Below, one piece after another: positions 9,202 to 17,219 of a stretch of 20,488 nucleotides of DNA. The translations under genes and the position numbers were made by a program. A model generated the notes under the pieces. The model was not told the DNA's origin. It did not search any database and saw only the letters and a list, made by a program, of their open reading frames with translations. Source of the DNA: Boothiomyces macroporosus (Eukaryota; Chytridiomycota; Chytridiomycetes; Rhizophydiales; Terramycetaceae); assembly GCA_027604185.1 (NCBI GenBank), contig JADGKB010000178.1, positions 1 through 20,488 on the forward strand. The letters run 5' to 3'. Numbering within the stretch: the stretch's first letter is position 1; each line of letters opens with the position of its first letter.

Positions 9202-9577
9202 TAAAACGTTTTTGAACTACAAAGTTTTGGAATGGCTTTATCATTGATTTTTTATTGTTGAAGGGTCAATAATGAGGTTTTGTAAGATCCCACTGAAAAT
9301 ACACTATTTCCATTTTGGCTGATTCAAGAGGTAAAACCACTCAAGTAATAGTGTCTACCCATTTACCAACGATTTCTTTAACCTCGCAGAAGATAATCGA
9401 TGGTGCTGCGGTTATGTGCTAGCAAAGGAAACAGGAAATTGACGGCACCATATTTAGATTTCTTCCGTTCAATGACTTGAAAATGTTTCAAACAACTCTT
9501 TGCTGAGTCGATTATCAAAAGTTACACAAAGTGACTCTGCTGAACACGTCATGTTAGTCATTTGAACTTTTTTTTCA
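9202..9577. other. Intergenic region upstream of U2 snRNA
   Basis: No gene could be supported. On the plus strand an exon-like run (about 9308-9480) would read ISLTSQKIIDGAAVMK then LTAPYLDFFRSMT if 21-nt and 19-nt GT-AG segments were removed, but no start exon was found. The opposite strand also has exon-like stretches here, so neither is convincing. It may be partly U2 promoter. Confidence 0.35.
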
Positions 9578-9585
9578 TATAAATA
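9578..9585 (+). promoter_or_regulatory. TATA box of the U2 snRNA gene
   Basis: TATAAATA lies 27 bp before the inferred U2 5' end, the normal spacing for a TATA element. A run of eight or more T residues lies just upstream. Confidence 0.6.
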
Positions 9586-9604
9586 CCAAACATTTTCACA
9601 CAGG

Positions 9605-9791
9605 ATTTATCTTCTCAGCCCTATTGGCTAAGATCAAGTGTAGTATCTGTTCTTTTCAGTGTGACTTCTGAAATTCTACCCTAAGGTAGATAAGTCAAAC
9701 TAATTTTTGTTATTAAGTGAATTGGATGGTGCATGCATCATCAAAGTCACACAGGTTTCCTCTGTATCGCACTATATCAGAGTGAAGCCTA
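9605..9791 (+). ncRNA. U2 spliceosomal snRNA
   Basis: U2 snRNA pairs with the intron branch site and with U6 in the spliceosome. The core TTGGCTAAGATCAAGTGTAG and the following TATCTGTTCTTTTCAG are near-identical to yeast and animal U2. The branch-recognition GTAGTA is at 9640-9645. Stem I is TCTCAGCC/GGCTAAGA. Stem IIa is TTTCAG/CTGAAA (9654-9673). Stem IIb is TCTACC-CTAA-GGTAGA (9675-9690). The Sm site AATTTTTG is at 9702-9709. A stem-III-like hairpin GATG...CATC spans 9725-9742. Stem IV runs from 9753 to 9790 with a CTCTG/CAGAG tip and loop TATCGCACTATAT, resembling the U2B''-binding loop. The length of about 187 nt is close to human U2. The 5' and 3' ends are estimates. Confidence 0.95.
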
Positions 9792-9955
9792 TATATTTGA
9801 TTAAAATGAAATATTTTCTTTGGTTTGAAAGCAAACACTAACAATCAAGCGATTCAGTTAAAACTCAGACTGCATATTGAGTGCATAGGTGGATCAAAAA
9901 TTGTCAATTTCCTATGAATGCTCAACAATCAGCATAATTACAGAAAATAAATATA

Positions 9956-12121
9956 TTAAAAAACGAGAGGATTGATTTCAAAGGATAAATCAACTTTATC
10001 TTTACGGATGGTAAAGGTCTTTTCCTCTTCATCTACATTAGAAAATAACTTACTAATTAGGTAGGGTTTAGGTAACGGCTTTGGTCTCCTCGTCTTTCTT
10101 TTTGGCTTTTGCAAAGTCCCTGTTTTATTTACAGTTTTTGTAAGAGTTACAGATTTGTTTCCCATCTTTGTCAATGTTCCATTCCTGGGACCAGTTTTGG
10201 TTAAAGTGCCAGATTTACCAACAATCTTTTCCTTTTTATCAATACTGTAGACTTTTTTCTGTGGAGGATGGATTGATATTGTGCTAGGTTTAGGTGGCAA
10301 ATCTGGCTTTGGAGGCTTGGTTTTAACTCTTCGAGCTGTTCTTGGTGGAGGTACTGGCCCACTCTCTTCAGGAGACGTGATTGCATATTCCAAGAGACCA
10401 AATGCTTTATCCATAATATAGCCAAGATTTGCAGACGGTTTATGTACAGTGTCGCATTCGGTTATATTATGTCGACTCTTTTCAACTATATTTGACTTTG
10501 GCTTTTCTTGAATTTGCATATTATCTAGCCCATCAAGTAAATCGCCAAAACCATTCCGGTTGATTTCATTATTCCACATCTTTTGTGATGGGCTGAGACA
10601 TTCGTCAAGTATTACAGATTGTTCTGCAAGGTTTCTATACCTATCTTCTGCACCAGTGTATTCATTTGGCTGCATAACAATCTTTCTTGGTTGAGGTTTT
10701 ACGACACTTGGTGCTGGTTCACTATTTCTTCTTTTCTGGGGTGGTTCAATTGGCCTCATATCAGTTTCTTCCCAAGGCAGTCTTCTCGCAGCATTACGAT
10801 CGAGAGATCTGAAATTGTCAGAAGCATTAAAATTGAACTCCTCGTACTCGTCAATACCACACAAAGGAGGTAAAACTGGGGCTTTTGGAGGGTTTAAAGA
10901 AGCAGGATGGCATACTTTCAACGGAAATTCAATGTTTAAATCCTTGGCAAATAGTCCTGGCATCGACAACCCGACGACTACCCTGCACACTAGTTCTGAC
11001 AAACTGGTTTTGCGAATGGTATAGAAATCGGTCTATGTTAGTAAATATTACTGGAACTGTCAGATGCAAGGTAGTGCGGCGAACCTCATTTGGCTCAAAG
11101 TAATAATTCTTGTCATTGAAATTAAGCGTTTTGACATTAAGATATTTCACTTTGATTTCGTCATTCTCTTTTCCACTTTCAATTGCAGGGCAGATCATCA
11201 GCAGTTTCTTCATAAAAGATACTTTGACTCCCGATACCTACATTAGTTTGTTTCTACTTTTCTTTTTGTGTTGTTGGTTACTTTAATTTCAATTGAAATT
11301 GTGTTTCCAGATGATACAAATGAATTAAGCAAACAGCCTTCGAGATGGACTACGCCAGGTCCTCCCATGAATACAGGCTTTGAGTTTACTGCAGTAACTG
11401 AAGTATCCAAGCTTTTCTCTAACGCAAGATCCCATTGATCAACTACAGTGGCATGCTTTGTAATAAAAGCGGTATCGGTTTGATCTCCATATTTAAAAGA
11501 GACTAATCTAACTGTTAGTATGTCAAGTACCCGGTCACAGAGTAGATCAGCCTCGAACAGTTTGCAACTTCAAATGAAGCAGGAACATCCTTTGGCAGTT
11601 CAAACGAAAACTCGAAAATCTAGGATTAATTATAGATACTGTCTTTCCTTTAATAGCAGAATAATAACCGCCTTCTCTAATTGGACCGCTTACAGCTTGA
11701 GACGGTGGACAGCGGTCTCCTTGGTACATTATTTTTGATTTCAAGAACGACTGACTTTGTTTAAAGCTTGGACGCAATATTTCTGATTTAAACCCCAAAT
11801 ACCTTCTATTCCATTTAACTGAACAGAGATTTCACCCAAAAGCAAGTATTTGCTAGTACTTGAAACTACTTCCAGTCTTCCGTTAATAGATCCTCCAGCT
11901 ACGTGCAAAGAAGAGTCAAAAACAACGTTGATTTTAAGTTTCGAACACTTTCCTGAAGTCGATGGTATAGGATTAAATTTTACATTTGAAGTAGGTTGAA
12001 TAGGATCATTGTGCAACAACGGTGGCAAACGCGGGAGTGAAGATGTTTGAGAATAGTCTGAAAACGGTGAGGTTGATCTCGATTTATCTATTATTGTACA
12101 GGTATTGTTTTGAGTATCCAT
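9956..12121 (-). CDS. Arrestin-domain (ART-like) adaptor with basic, proline-rich repeat tail
   Basis: Exons 5'->3': 12121-11803, 11782-11640, 11619-11531, 11507-11258, 11237-11052, 11032-9956; introns of 20, 20, 23, 20 and 19 nt; 687 aa. Arrestin-fold proteins are cargo adaptors, often linking membrane proteins to ubiquitin ligases. After a Ser/Pro-rich N-terminus comes the arrestin-N pattern: VAGGSINGRLEVVSSTSKYL, ISVQLNGIEE, then FEFSFELPKDVPASFEVANC. Arrestin-C follows: GNTISIEIKVTNNTKRKVSG, EVRRTTLHLTVPTDFYTI, LSELVCRVVVGLSMPG and LNIEFPLKVCHP. The long tail is disordered with PxxP motifs (PVPPPR, KPPKPDLPPKP, KPLPKP) and four 10-residue repeats. I see no PPxY motif, so a link to a Rsp5/Nedd4 ligase is not shown. 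The 23-nt intron contains an earlier AG at 19 nt that would give a stop. Confidence 0.87.
10094..10213 (-). repeat. Four coding tandem repeats of 30 bp in the arrestin tail
   Basis: The decoded repeats are SGTLTKTGPR, NGTLTKMGNK, SVTLTKTVNK and TGTLQKPKRK. The core (G/V)TL(T/Q)K recurs every 10 residues. The repeat is basic and Thr-rich, suggesting a disordered segment that could be phosphorylated or bind acidic partners. The DNA copies are diverged, so the array is not recent. Confidence 0.8.
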
Positions 12122-12433
12122 ATTCAGTTTGATCAATATTAAAATAATTAACACGGGTTTTAATATATGGTTTGTCCCTGCGCATGTCTCTCCCCTCGCA
12201 CAAAAGATGGAGAATCTACCAAAGAGCAAACACCAAAGAATTATCAATTGCCAATGGATATTCCAATCCGCAATTACGAGATAAGCAATAACTTGCCATT
12301 CCAGACATGCCAAATCGTTTTCAAAGTAACCAAGAGTTTAAATTTGACAAAAATGTCTGTTACGTGTCACCCAGTATATATACACCTATCTATGACTCGA
12401 ACATAAAGAGTCATCAATTAAATAAAATCCGAT
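12122..12433. other. Gap between arrestin start and FYV7 end, gene content unclear
   Basis: This should hold the arrestin promoter; TATATATA occurs at about 12376. On the plus strand an ORF starting at 12167 can be extended by removing a 20-nt GT-AG segment (12316-12335) to read LPFQTCQI then FKFDKNVCYVSPSIYTPIY, but I recognise no family and its end would run into FYV7. A perfect inverted repeat ATGACTC/GAGTCAT (12392-12398 and 12408-12414) could form a small hairpin. Confidence 0.35.
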
Positions 12434-13005
12434 TTATTCTTTATTCTTTTTTATCTTATCAAGCAGGTGATTGATTACATTTGACATTACAGGCTGCCCC
12501 TTTTTTGTTTTCTTGGATAACTTTGCATGGATTTCCGTCCGCTAATGTTACGATATATTACCTTTTCCCTACTCTGCTTTAATTTCTCTTGTTTCTCTTC
12601 CTTTTGCTTTAAAATTTCCTTTGATTAACCCTAATGTACCTAGGGTTACCTTTAATTACATTTCGCTTGGCAGTTTTCTCATTCTTTTTGTCAGTGATTG
12701 CTTTCTGCGCTTTGGCGAATGGATTGACTTTTCTACTGTTAATTGAAATTTACTTTTTCTGGACAACCTGATTAGACTGCTTGCTACCTTCTAGGGTTAG
12801 AGTATAGTACTTTTTCACTCTATGATTAATATCAATTACCGGTGTGGTATCTAGTCCCTCTTCCTTGAGCAATTTTGATAAATTCTTTTTCATCTTATAC
12901 CTGCGCTGCATTTCCTGCTCCTTGGCTTTCTTTCTCGCTGTAATTAGAACGAATCCTGCCTGCAATTGCCTCTGTCGAATTCCCAAATTGTTTCTTTTCC
13001 TTCAT
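12434..13005 (-). CDS. FYV7: rRNA-processing protein FYV7 (CCDC59/TAP26 family)
   Basis: Exons 5'->3': 13005-12960, 12937-12754, 12735-12660, 12618-12562, 12541-12434; 156 aa. Fyv7 is a small basic nucleolar protein needed for 18S rRNA processing. Diagnostic segments are NLSKLLKEEGLDTTP (compare the LK-EG motif), KVNPFAKAQKA, the long charged helix EILKQKEEKQEKLKQSREKR, and the C-terminal KKTKKGQPVMSNVINHLLDK, matching the conserved GQP-M-----LLDKI ending. Introns 2 to 4 are 18, 41 and 20 nt. The first is uncertain: a 22-nt GC-AG intron (12938-12959) or a 13-nt GT-AG one both restore the frame. The 41-nt intron could be two abutting introns. The start codon is 18 bp from that of VFA1. Confidence 0.86.
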
Positions 13006-13023
13006 AATATTTTTTGTCAAAAA

Positions 13024-13427
13024 ATGCAAGTTGTGTACGAAAAAAAGATTGGTTTGGTTTGATTAATTCCAGCAACTAGAGAAGGACTGTGTTTTGTATG
13101 CAATAAATTCTCTACATGCGTCTTGAAATCTGCCAACGACTGGTTCTATGTATGTGTGAATCACCTATCAGATCGCTCATTTTGCAAACCCCAGATAGAG
13201 CCTCAGCCAGAGAAAGCAGAAATAAAACCGGAACCGAATTCAAAGGAGGAAAAGGATGTAAAGCCAGTGCCAGCACCAGAACCAACCAAATTCGTTTTGG
13301 CTTCAAACTTTACATGTATGATGGGCTAACAATAGATTTACGGGAATCTCAGCAAAAACAAAAGCAGCGCGCTACTGCTACGAAAAATATTCAATTCCCT
13401 AGTGTCCCTAATAGTAAAATATTGTAG
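13024..13427 (+). CDS. VFA1: VPS4-associated protein Vfa1
   Basis: Exons 13024-13051, 13073-13315, 13336-13427; introns of 21 and 20 nt; 120 aa. Vfa1 binds the ESCRT ATPase Vps4 at endosomes and regulates it. The N-terminal zinc-binding region is seen as EGLCFVCNKFSTCVLKSAND followed by WFYVCVNHLSDRSFCKP, with the Cys/His spacing of the family. A Pro/Glu-rich linker follows, then the C-terminal NFTYLRESQQKQKQRA helix and FPSVPNSK, matching the family's FPSVP ending, a likely Vps4-MIT-binding tail. The first intron removes an in-frame TGA; the second removes a TAA. The protein is shorter than yeast Vfa1 in the linker. Confidence 0.9.
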
Positions 13428-13488
13428 TTTGTATTCCTTTTTTAATTTTCGCCACGCCTTGTTTTTTTGATTGCTTTCACTAACACAA

Positions 13489-14765
13489 ATGGCAGATTAT
13501 CGCAAGGAAGTGATGGAATTGGCTCAACTGCCAGAAAACAAAGTCTGTATCGATTGCGGTAATATACATTAATACTAGGAGCCCATACACCTCAAGTATT
13601 TGGAGTTAATTGTAGTGGGCAAGTGTAACATTTGGAACGTTCTTTTGCTTGGAGTGTTCAGGAGTGCATCGCAGTCTAGTAATCAATATTCTTATAACAA
13701 GGGAGTTCACATTACTTTTGTGAGATCAGTAACAATGGATAAGTGGTCGGATGTTCAAGCAAAGAGGATGCAGCTGGGTGGTAATAAGAATGCTCTGGAA
13801 TTTTTCAAATCACATCCTGGTAAACGATTTCTCACAAAGATTACCGTGAAAAGATGAGTATTCCTGAAAAATATAATTCAGAATTCGCGATATTTTACAA
13901 GGAAAAGGTACAGTTGATGATTGAATTTAGCTGACTGCGTTATGTAACGGAGAGGAATGGACCATGCCGCCGATTGGATCAAAAAGACCTTCAGTTACGC
14001 CATCATCAACCCCATCCACTACACAATATTCCCTCCCAACAAAGGAACAAAATGAAACTTATTTTGCTGTATAGTATAGCTAATGCCAGGCTAAAGGAGA
14101 AGAGAATAGAAACAGGCCCGACAGTTTACCTCCAAGTGCGGGTGGGAAATACGGAGGATTTGGAAATTCATATGAGCCTCCAAAGAAAGAACTCAATCCA
14201 CTAGACGATCCAGTGGCTACATTATCCAAAGGTTGGAGCATGTTTTCTTCATTTGCAGTCCAAGGTGCTAAGCTTGCTGTGAGTGGAGCAGAAACTCTTG
14301 GCAAGACTGTAACTGAACAAGTAATTCATTTTAATTCAGGTCATCAAGCCTACTACTGCAGCTGTCAGAGATCCAGAATTCAACAACAATATATCATCCT
14401 ATGTCAGTACAATCGGCCAGAAATTTACTGAAGTAGGATCAAAAGGGCTGGCTATTGCAAGTGAAACTGCTGCCAAAGGATTTGATCTTGCCCAAAACGT
14501 AACCAAACAAACAATTTCCCAGGTAAATGGATACTCTGCTGTTCCTCACGATCAGTATGAAGAAAGAGGTGCCAACGATGCTTATGATCCTTGGACACCC
14601 AAAGAAAAGAAATCAGAGCCAAAATCAGAATGGGACGACTGGGACAAACCGTCATATGAAAATGTTGAACCAACCCCAGCCAAAGAATTCACCCAAGAGC
14701 CAGCAAGAGTTGTAAACGTGCAGCACCCAGCTCCAAAGGCTACAGATGAATGGGAAGATTTTTGA
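13489..14765 (+). CDS. GCS1: ArfGAP1/Gcs1-type Arf GTPase-activating protein
   Basis: Exons 13489-13558, 13579-13595, 13616-13678, 13702-13819, 13840-13907, 13931-14068, 14090-14320, 14340-14765; introns of 20, 20, 23, 20, 23, 21 and 19 nt; 376 aa. It stimulates GTP hydrolysis by Arf1 in COPI transport at the Golgi. The ArfGAP zinc finger CIDC-x16-CLEC is complete after splicing, followed by SGVHRSLGVHITFVRSVTMD with the arginine finger in HRSLG, MQLGGNKNALEFF and LTALCNGEEW. Further on, YGGFGNSY, DPVATLSKGWSMF and an amphipathic, Ser/Thr-rich stretch resemble the curvature-sensing ALPS region of ArfGAP1. The C-terminus WDDWDK...EWEDF is the aromatic-acidic type that binds coatomer. Exon 2 is only 17 nt. 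Confidence 0.95.
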
Positions 14766-14786
14766 ATAAAAACAATTGTAAAAACT

Positions 14787-15110
14787 TTATTCCGAGTGAA
14801 CCCTATCTCCACCAATATGATATTCTTTAACGTCCAAGGTCTTGTCGAAATACCCAAGCGGACCTAAATCACAATCCGCACAAATCAAATACTGTATTCC
14901 AGCTTCATTAATATTTGAAAAGCCAATATTTTCAAAGGTCATCATGTTCTGAACTGTCCAGTAAAATTCTGGGACTTGATCTTGATCGTTTGCTTTTAGG
15001 ATACTCTTTAGCGGTACTGTTTGAACTGTTCGCTGCGCTGTATTTTGCAGCAGTATTACACATTTGCATCTGGGACAGGATATTTTCGGGTTTTGACGAC
15101 CATCAGTCAT
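14787..15110 (-). CDS. DSS4: Mss4/RABIF guanine-nucleotide-exchange-factor-like protein
   Basis: 107 aa, no intron. Mss4/Dss4 is a zinc protein that binds nucleotide-free exocytic Rab GTPases (Sec4, Rab8) as a chaperone or slow exchange factor. Two zinc-binding CxxC pairs are seen, SCPRCKC and LICADCDLGPLGYF, together with the Rab-contact block WTVQNMMTFENIGFSN. The start is the ATG encoding MTDGRQ at 15110; the frame extends five codons further but without an ATG. The stop is 21 bp from the stop of the convergent ArfGAP gene, and AATAAA-type signals of both strands overlap there. The SDR gene ends only 23 bp upstream on the same strand. Confidence 0.93.
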   Translation of the reverse strand: MTDGRQNPKISCPRCKCVILLQNTAQRTVQTVPLKSILKANDQDQVPEFYWTVQNMMTFENIGFSNINEAGIQYLICADCDLGPLGYFDKTLDVKEYHIGGDRVHSE

Positions 15111-15133
15111 TTTTAATTTTGGCAAGTTTTTTA

Positions 15134-15838
15134 TTACCAGTTTTCGGTTGATGGACGCAAGACCAATTCAAAAGTCCAGGTAGGTTTAGGCTGTCTATGG
15201 AGTTGAACATAATTCCAAGCGACTGCGTCAGGTTGAATGTAGTCGTCTGGATTGATGCTCCTTTTCCAGGCTCTTCCTTTGTCACTGTCAACGACACCAT
15301 CAATAATAACATGAGACACATGAACACCTTTTGGGCCGAATTCTCGCGCTAATGTTTCTGCTAATGCTCTGGTCGCAAACTTTGGAACAGCCAATGGTGC
15401 GAATCTGGCTGCTCCTCGTAGCGAAGCAGTAGCGCCTGTAATAATAACCGTACCTTTTTGTCGCTCTAGCATTCCTGGTAAAAGGTTTTGCAGCAAATGA
15501 ACAGTGCCGATTGTCTGCAAGTTGAAGGCTGCTTGCAGATCAACAGGATTGATTTCCAAGAACGGTTTCGGTGAAAATGCAGCACCTGCATTCATAACCG
15601 TAACTTCAACTGGCGGCAAATCTTTGATAATCTGTTGAGTAACGCTTTTAATGCTAGATTCGTTTGAAAGATCACAAGCAATCGCAGTTGCGTTTCCAAT
15701 CTCGTTTTGTACTTGATCAAGATACGCTTGGTTACGGGCTAGTAATGCAACATGATATCCCTCATTTGCGAACGCTTTGGCCAAAGAGAAACCTATCCCT
15801 GGCCCGACACCAGCAATTACCGCAGTTCGGAGAGCCAT
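15134..15838 (-). CDS. Short-chain dehydrogenase/reductase-fold protein with altered active site
   Basis: 234 aa, no intron. The Rossmann cofactor motif is AGVGPGIGFSLA (TGxxxGIG type), with DLSNE and NAGAAFSP (NNAG type) following, and the catalytic-region Ser in ITGATASLRG. The usual YxxxK is LAVPK in the block GAARFAPLAVPKFATRALAE: Lys is kept but Tyr is Leu. A known SDR subgroup with -FA-F--AKFGLR- and HVVIDG segments has the same loss, and here HVSHVIIDGVVDSD fits it. The substrate is unknown. Absence of introns in a gene-dense, intron-rich region and the bacterial-like subgroup would be compatible with transfer, but this is inference. Its start codon is 38 bp from that of the divergent DnaJ gene. 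Confidence 0.9.
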   Translation of the reverse strand: MALRTAVIAGVGPGIGFSLAKAFANEGYHVALLARNQAYLDQVQNEIGNATAIACDLSNESSIKSVTQQIIKDLPPVEVTVMNAGAAFSPKPFLEINPVDLQAAFNLQTIGTVHLLQNLLPGMLERQKGTVIITGATASLRGAARFAPLAVPKFATRALAETLAREFGPKGVHVSHVIIDGVVDSDKGRAWKRSINPDDYIQPDAVAWNYVQLHRQPKPTWTFELVLRPSTENW

Positions 15839-15876
15839 CTCAAGTCAAAAATTGCGGCTGAAAAACTTTTTGAAAA

Positions 15877-17195
15877 ATGTCCACTCCAAGCTATTACGAA
15901 GCACTGGGAGTAAATAGAGATGCAACCCAGGAAGAAATTAAAAAGGGATACAGAAAAATGGCTTTGAAATATCATCCGGACAAAGCAGGAACAAATGAAG
16001 AAGCAGCAGCCAAATTCGAACTGGTTGCAAAAGCTTATGACACTCTCAGTAACGAAAACACTAGAAAGATATATGACCAATATGTAAGTTGTATTAACAA
16101 TAGGGTGAGCGAGGGTTAGAAATGATGAAGCAAATGGGAGATATTACCATAATTCAGGAAGCGCTATTGAAGGCGAACCAGTATCTTATTGGACTAGGTG
16201 TGGTTACAGCATTACTGATTGTATTCCATTCTTTCCTGGTTGTGCGCATCGACGGAAAGACTTTATGGCCTTACTTTACTGTATTTATTCCATTGTTTAT
16301 CATTGATATCATGGCACTGGTTTATGTGGCAAGGGATATTGCTGCTGGAAAAGATGACCAAGATCCTGAAAGTTTGTCGGAAGAGGAAAAGAAAACCATT
16401 GCTGCCGTCAAACGCATGATATTGGTGTTCTTTTTTTTAGCGACTGCATTCCAAATTCTATTGTGCTTACAATTAGACGGTGTTACAACCATGTCCTGGT
16501 GGATAGTTTTTATTCCATGGTTCGTCATCGAAGCTGCCTTGCTAGTTCAAAAGTTCTTGATGACTGTAACGCAATGTATGGAACCAGTTTATGACACGGA
16601 GCCGCAAGAAGGGCTAGAACCGGTGCCTAGAAACTTGACTGTACTTGAAATTATTTTAGTGACATTCAGCAACTTTTACTTTTATGCAGTTAGATTGACT
16701 CAGATTGTTTTAATTATTCTTAAATTGAACGGGATGGCATCTGACTGGAGGCTAGTATTCTTCCCATCGTGGATTCTTGGGTTTTTGATGGCATTGCGCC
16801 TAGTTTTTGATACTTTACGGGTGAAATATGCAAAAACAGTCAAACCTGAAAATACTGGAAAAGTCATTTTTGATTGGATCGTATTTGTAATATGGGCAAT
16901 ACTATTCTACACCTTCATGGCTCTGCTGGTTTCAAGACTCACTAATGAAAATGGATCTCCAACTGCAGGAGTAATCTTTATTCCTATTTTCATTATCCTG
17001 GCTCTTTTGCAATGTTGTTTCTCTTGCTGCCTCCCATGTATGCTCCAAGGCGCAAAGATGGAATTTGAAAACCAAATGAGTATGGCACCCGATGAAGTTC
17101 AGCCAGAAGATGAAATGATTATTGCAATTGACAAAAGAATTGAAGAATCTGCAGTTCCGTCTTCATCTCTACAAACAATACAAGCATCAAGATAA
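15877..17195 (+). CDS. DnaJ (J-domain) protein fused to TMEM185-like membrane domain
   Basis: Exons 15877-16083 and 16104-17195, with a 20-nt intron; 432 aa. Residues 4-69 form a J domain with [20 protein letters not shown] and HPD in KYHPDKAG; J domains stimulate Hsp70 ATPase. Splicing joins IYDQY to GERGLEMM, as expected at the J-domain end. The rest has about seven hydrophobic helices in repeats of the form L(D/N)G...W...[40 protein letters not shown] and [18 protein letters not shown]. This is the pattern of the TMEM185/Fragile-X-F transmembrane family. The protein is probably in the ER or another endomembrane, with the J domain recruiting Hsp70. A Cys-rich segment ([14 protein letters not shown]) near the C-terminus may be lipidated. 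Confidence 0.9.
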
Positions 17196-17219
17196 AATCA
17201 ATAAATATTTTATACATAA

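Noticed and set aside
10619..11246. Plus-strand ORFs across the arrestin gene
   Set aside because: They are antisense to the spliced arrestin frame, which accounts for the region fully.
12122..12313. Upstream extension of the arrestin frame to 12313
   Set aside because: The added sequence is hydrophobic and unlike an arrestin N-terminus; the ATG at 12121 gives a normal start.
12384..12416. tRNA-like TTCGA loop on the minus strand
   Set aside because: No acceptor, D or anticodon stems can be built around it.
12626..12648. Interstitial telomere repeat (TTAGGG)
   Set aside because: Only one copy on each arm of a short inverted repeat inside an intron; not a telomeric array.
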